Shown here: positions 63,924-64,000 of the stretch, piece after piece | Layout: every line of letters starts with the position of its first letter | Position numbering within the stretch: the first letter of the stretch is position 1 | Assembly (NCBI GenBank): GCA_963792175.1 | Contig: CAWBVG010000039.1 | Location: 1-64,000 of the forward strand | DNA length: 64,000 nt | From: CAWBVG01 sp963792175 | GTDB lineage: Bacteria; Acidobacteriota; Vicinamibacteria; Vicinamibacterales; CAVVIG01 | Reading direction: 5' to 3' | Notes under the pieces: model-generated | Databases searched by the model: none | Seen by the model: the letters and a program-made list of their open reading frames with translations, nothing else | Told to the model about the DNA's origin: nothing | Program-made: the position numbers and the translations under genes

Positions 63924-63929
63924 TATAAT
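63924..63929 (+). promoter_or_regulatory. -10 box TATAAT for the CoA-transferase
   Basis: TATAAT ends 8 nt before ATG 63938; leaderless spacing. Confidence 0.5.
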
Positions 63930-63937
63930 CTCCAGGC

Positions 63938-64000
63938 ATGGCGCCACTGCATGGATTGCGGGTGATCGATCTCACACGGGTCGTCGCCGGTCCGTTCTGC
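63938..64000 (+). CDS. CaiB/BaiF family III CoA-transferase, 3' partial
   Basis: Only 21 residues lie in the window: MAPLHGLRVIDLTRVVAGPF then C. The pattern L-x-G-L-R-V-I-D-L-(T/S)-x-V-x-A-G-P is the invariant start of family III CoA-transferases, which move CoA between acyl-CoA and free acids. Substrate unknown. Confidence 0.75.
   Translation, partial: MAPLHGLRVIDLTRVVAGPFC

Overview
This is high-GC chromosomal DNA from a Gram-negative bacterium, most likely a soil acidobacterium of the Vicinamibacteria type. That placement is inference. It rests on the gene style (carboxypeptidase-regulatory-like proteins, many secreted hydrolases, M28 peptidase, DinB, the YggX form), on an outer membrane shown by Omp85, TamB and OmpA genes, and on dense short palindromic repeats. 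I see no rRNA, tRNA, CRISPR array, prophage or classical insertion sequence, and no gene-free stretch longer than 300 bases. Almost half of the genes carry one or more single-base frame breaks while conserved sequence continues in another frame. The positions suggest residual indel errors from a long-read or metagenome assembly rather than mass pseudogenisation, so gene spans are given from inferred start to inferred stop.

Layout. 1-3.4 kb: a radical SAM protein with a Cys-UGA-Ala-Glu-Pro tail (probable selenoprotein), an ATP-grasp enzyme, YggX and a small Cys-rich protein. 3.5-12.4 kb: envelope genes (KGG stress protein, OmpA-family porin-like protein, small membrane protein, Omp85/BamA-like protein, TamB). 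12.5-19.8 kb: molybdopterin oxidoreductase, type II NADH dehydrogenase, a secreted carboxypeptidase-regulatory-like protein, N-acyl-D-amino-acid deacylase, topoisomerase IB. 19.8-40.5 kb: a nucleobase-catabolism island with three-subunit xanthine dehydrogenase, an ALG1-like glycosyltransferase, MmsA, dihydropyrimidinase, allantoinase, allantoicase, fused UraD-UraH, uricase, PreA, a DUF6986-type aldolase, an NCS1 nucleobase permease, an MFS permease and a LysR regulator. Together these would take up nucleobases and convert xanthine through urate and allantoin to ureidoglycolate plus urea, and start reductive uracil breakdown. 40.7-51.3 kb: histidine kinase, a four-helix-bundle gene flanked by inverted TAGGG arrays, a stand-alone DnaA N-terminal-like protein, PAP2 phosphatase, RRM protein, M28 peptidase, MarR regulator, serine hydrolase and DinB. 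51.4-57 kb: an orphan molybdenum hydroxylase, gamma-glutamyltransferase and a divergent MFS exporter. 57-64 kb: small DNA-binding-like proteins, a PAS histidine kinase, a HlyD/ABC/permease/TetR efflux operon and the start of a CaiB-type CoA-transferase.

Three genome-level patterns stand out. (1) At least nine families of short palindromic or tandem repeats occur between genes, and several lie inside genes in frame, like Rickettsia palindromic elements. (2) -10-like hexamers sit 6-30 nt before many start codons, which points to leaderless or very short-leader transcription. (3) A UGA selenocysteine codon closes the first gene.
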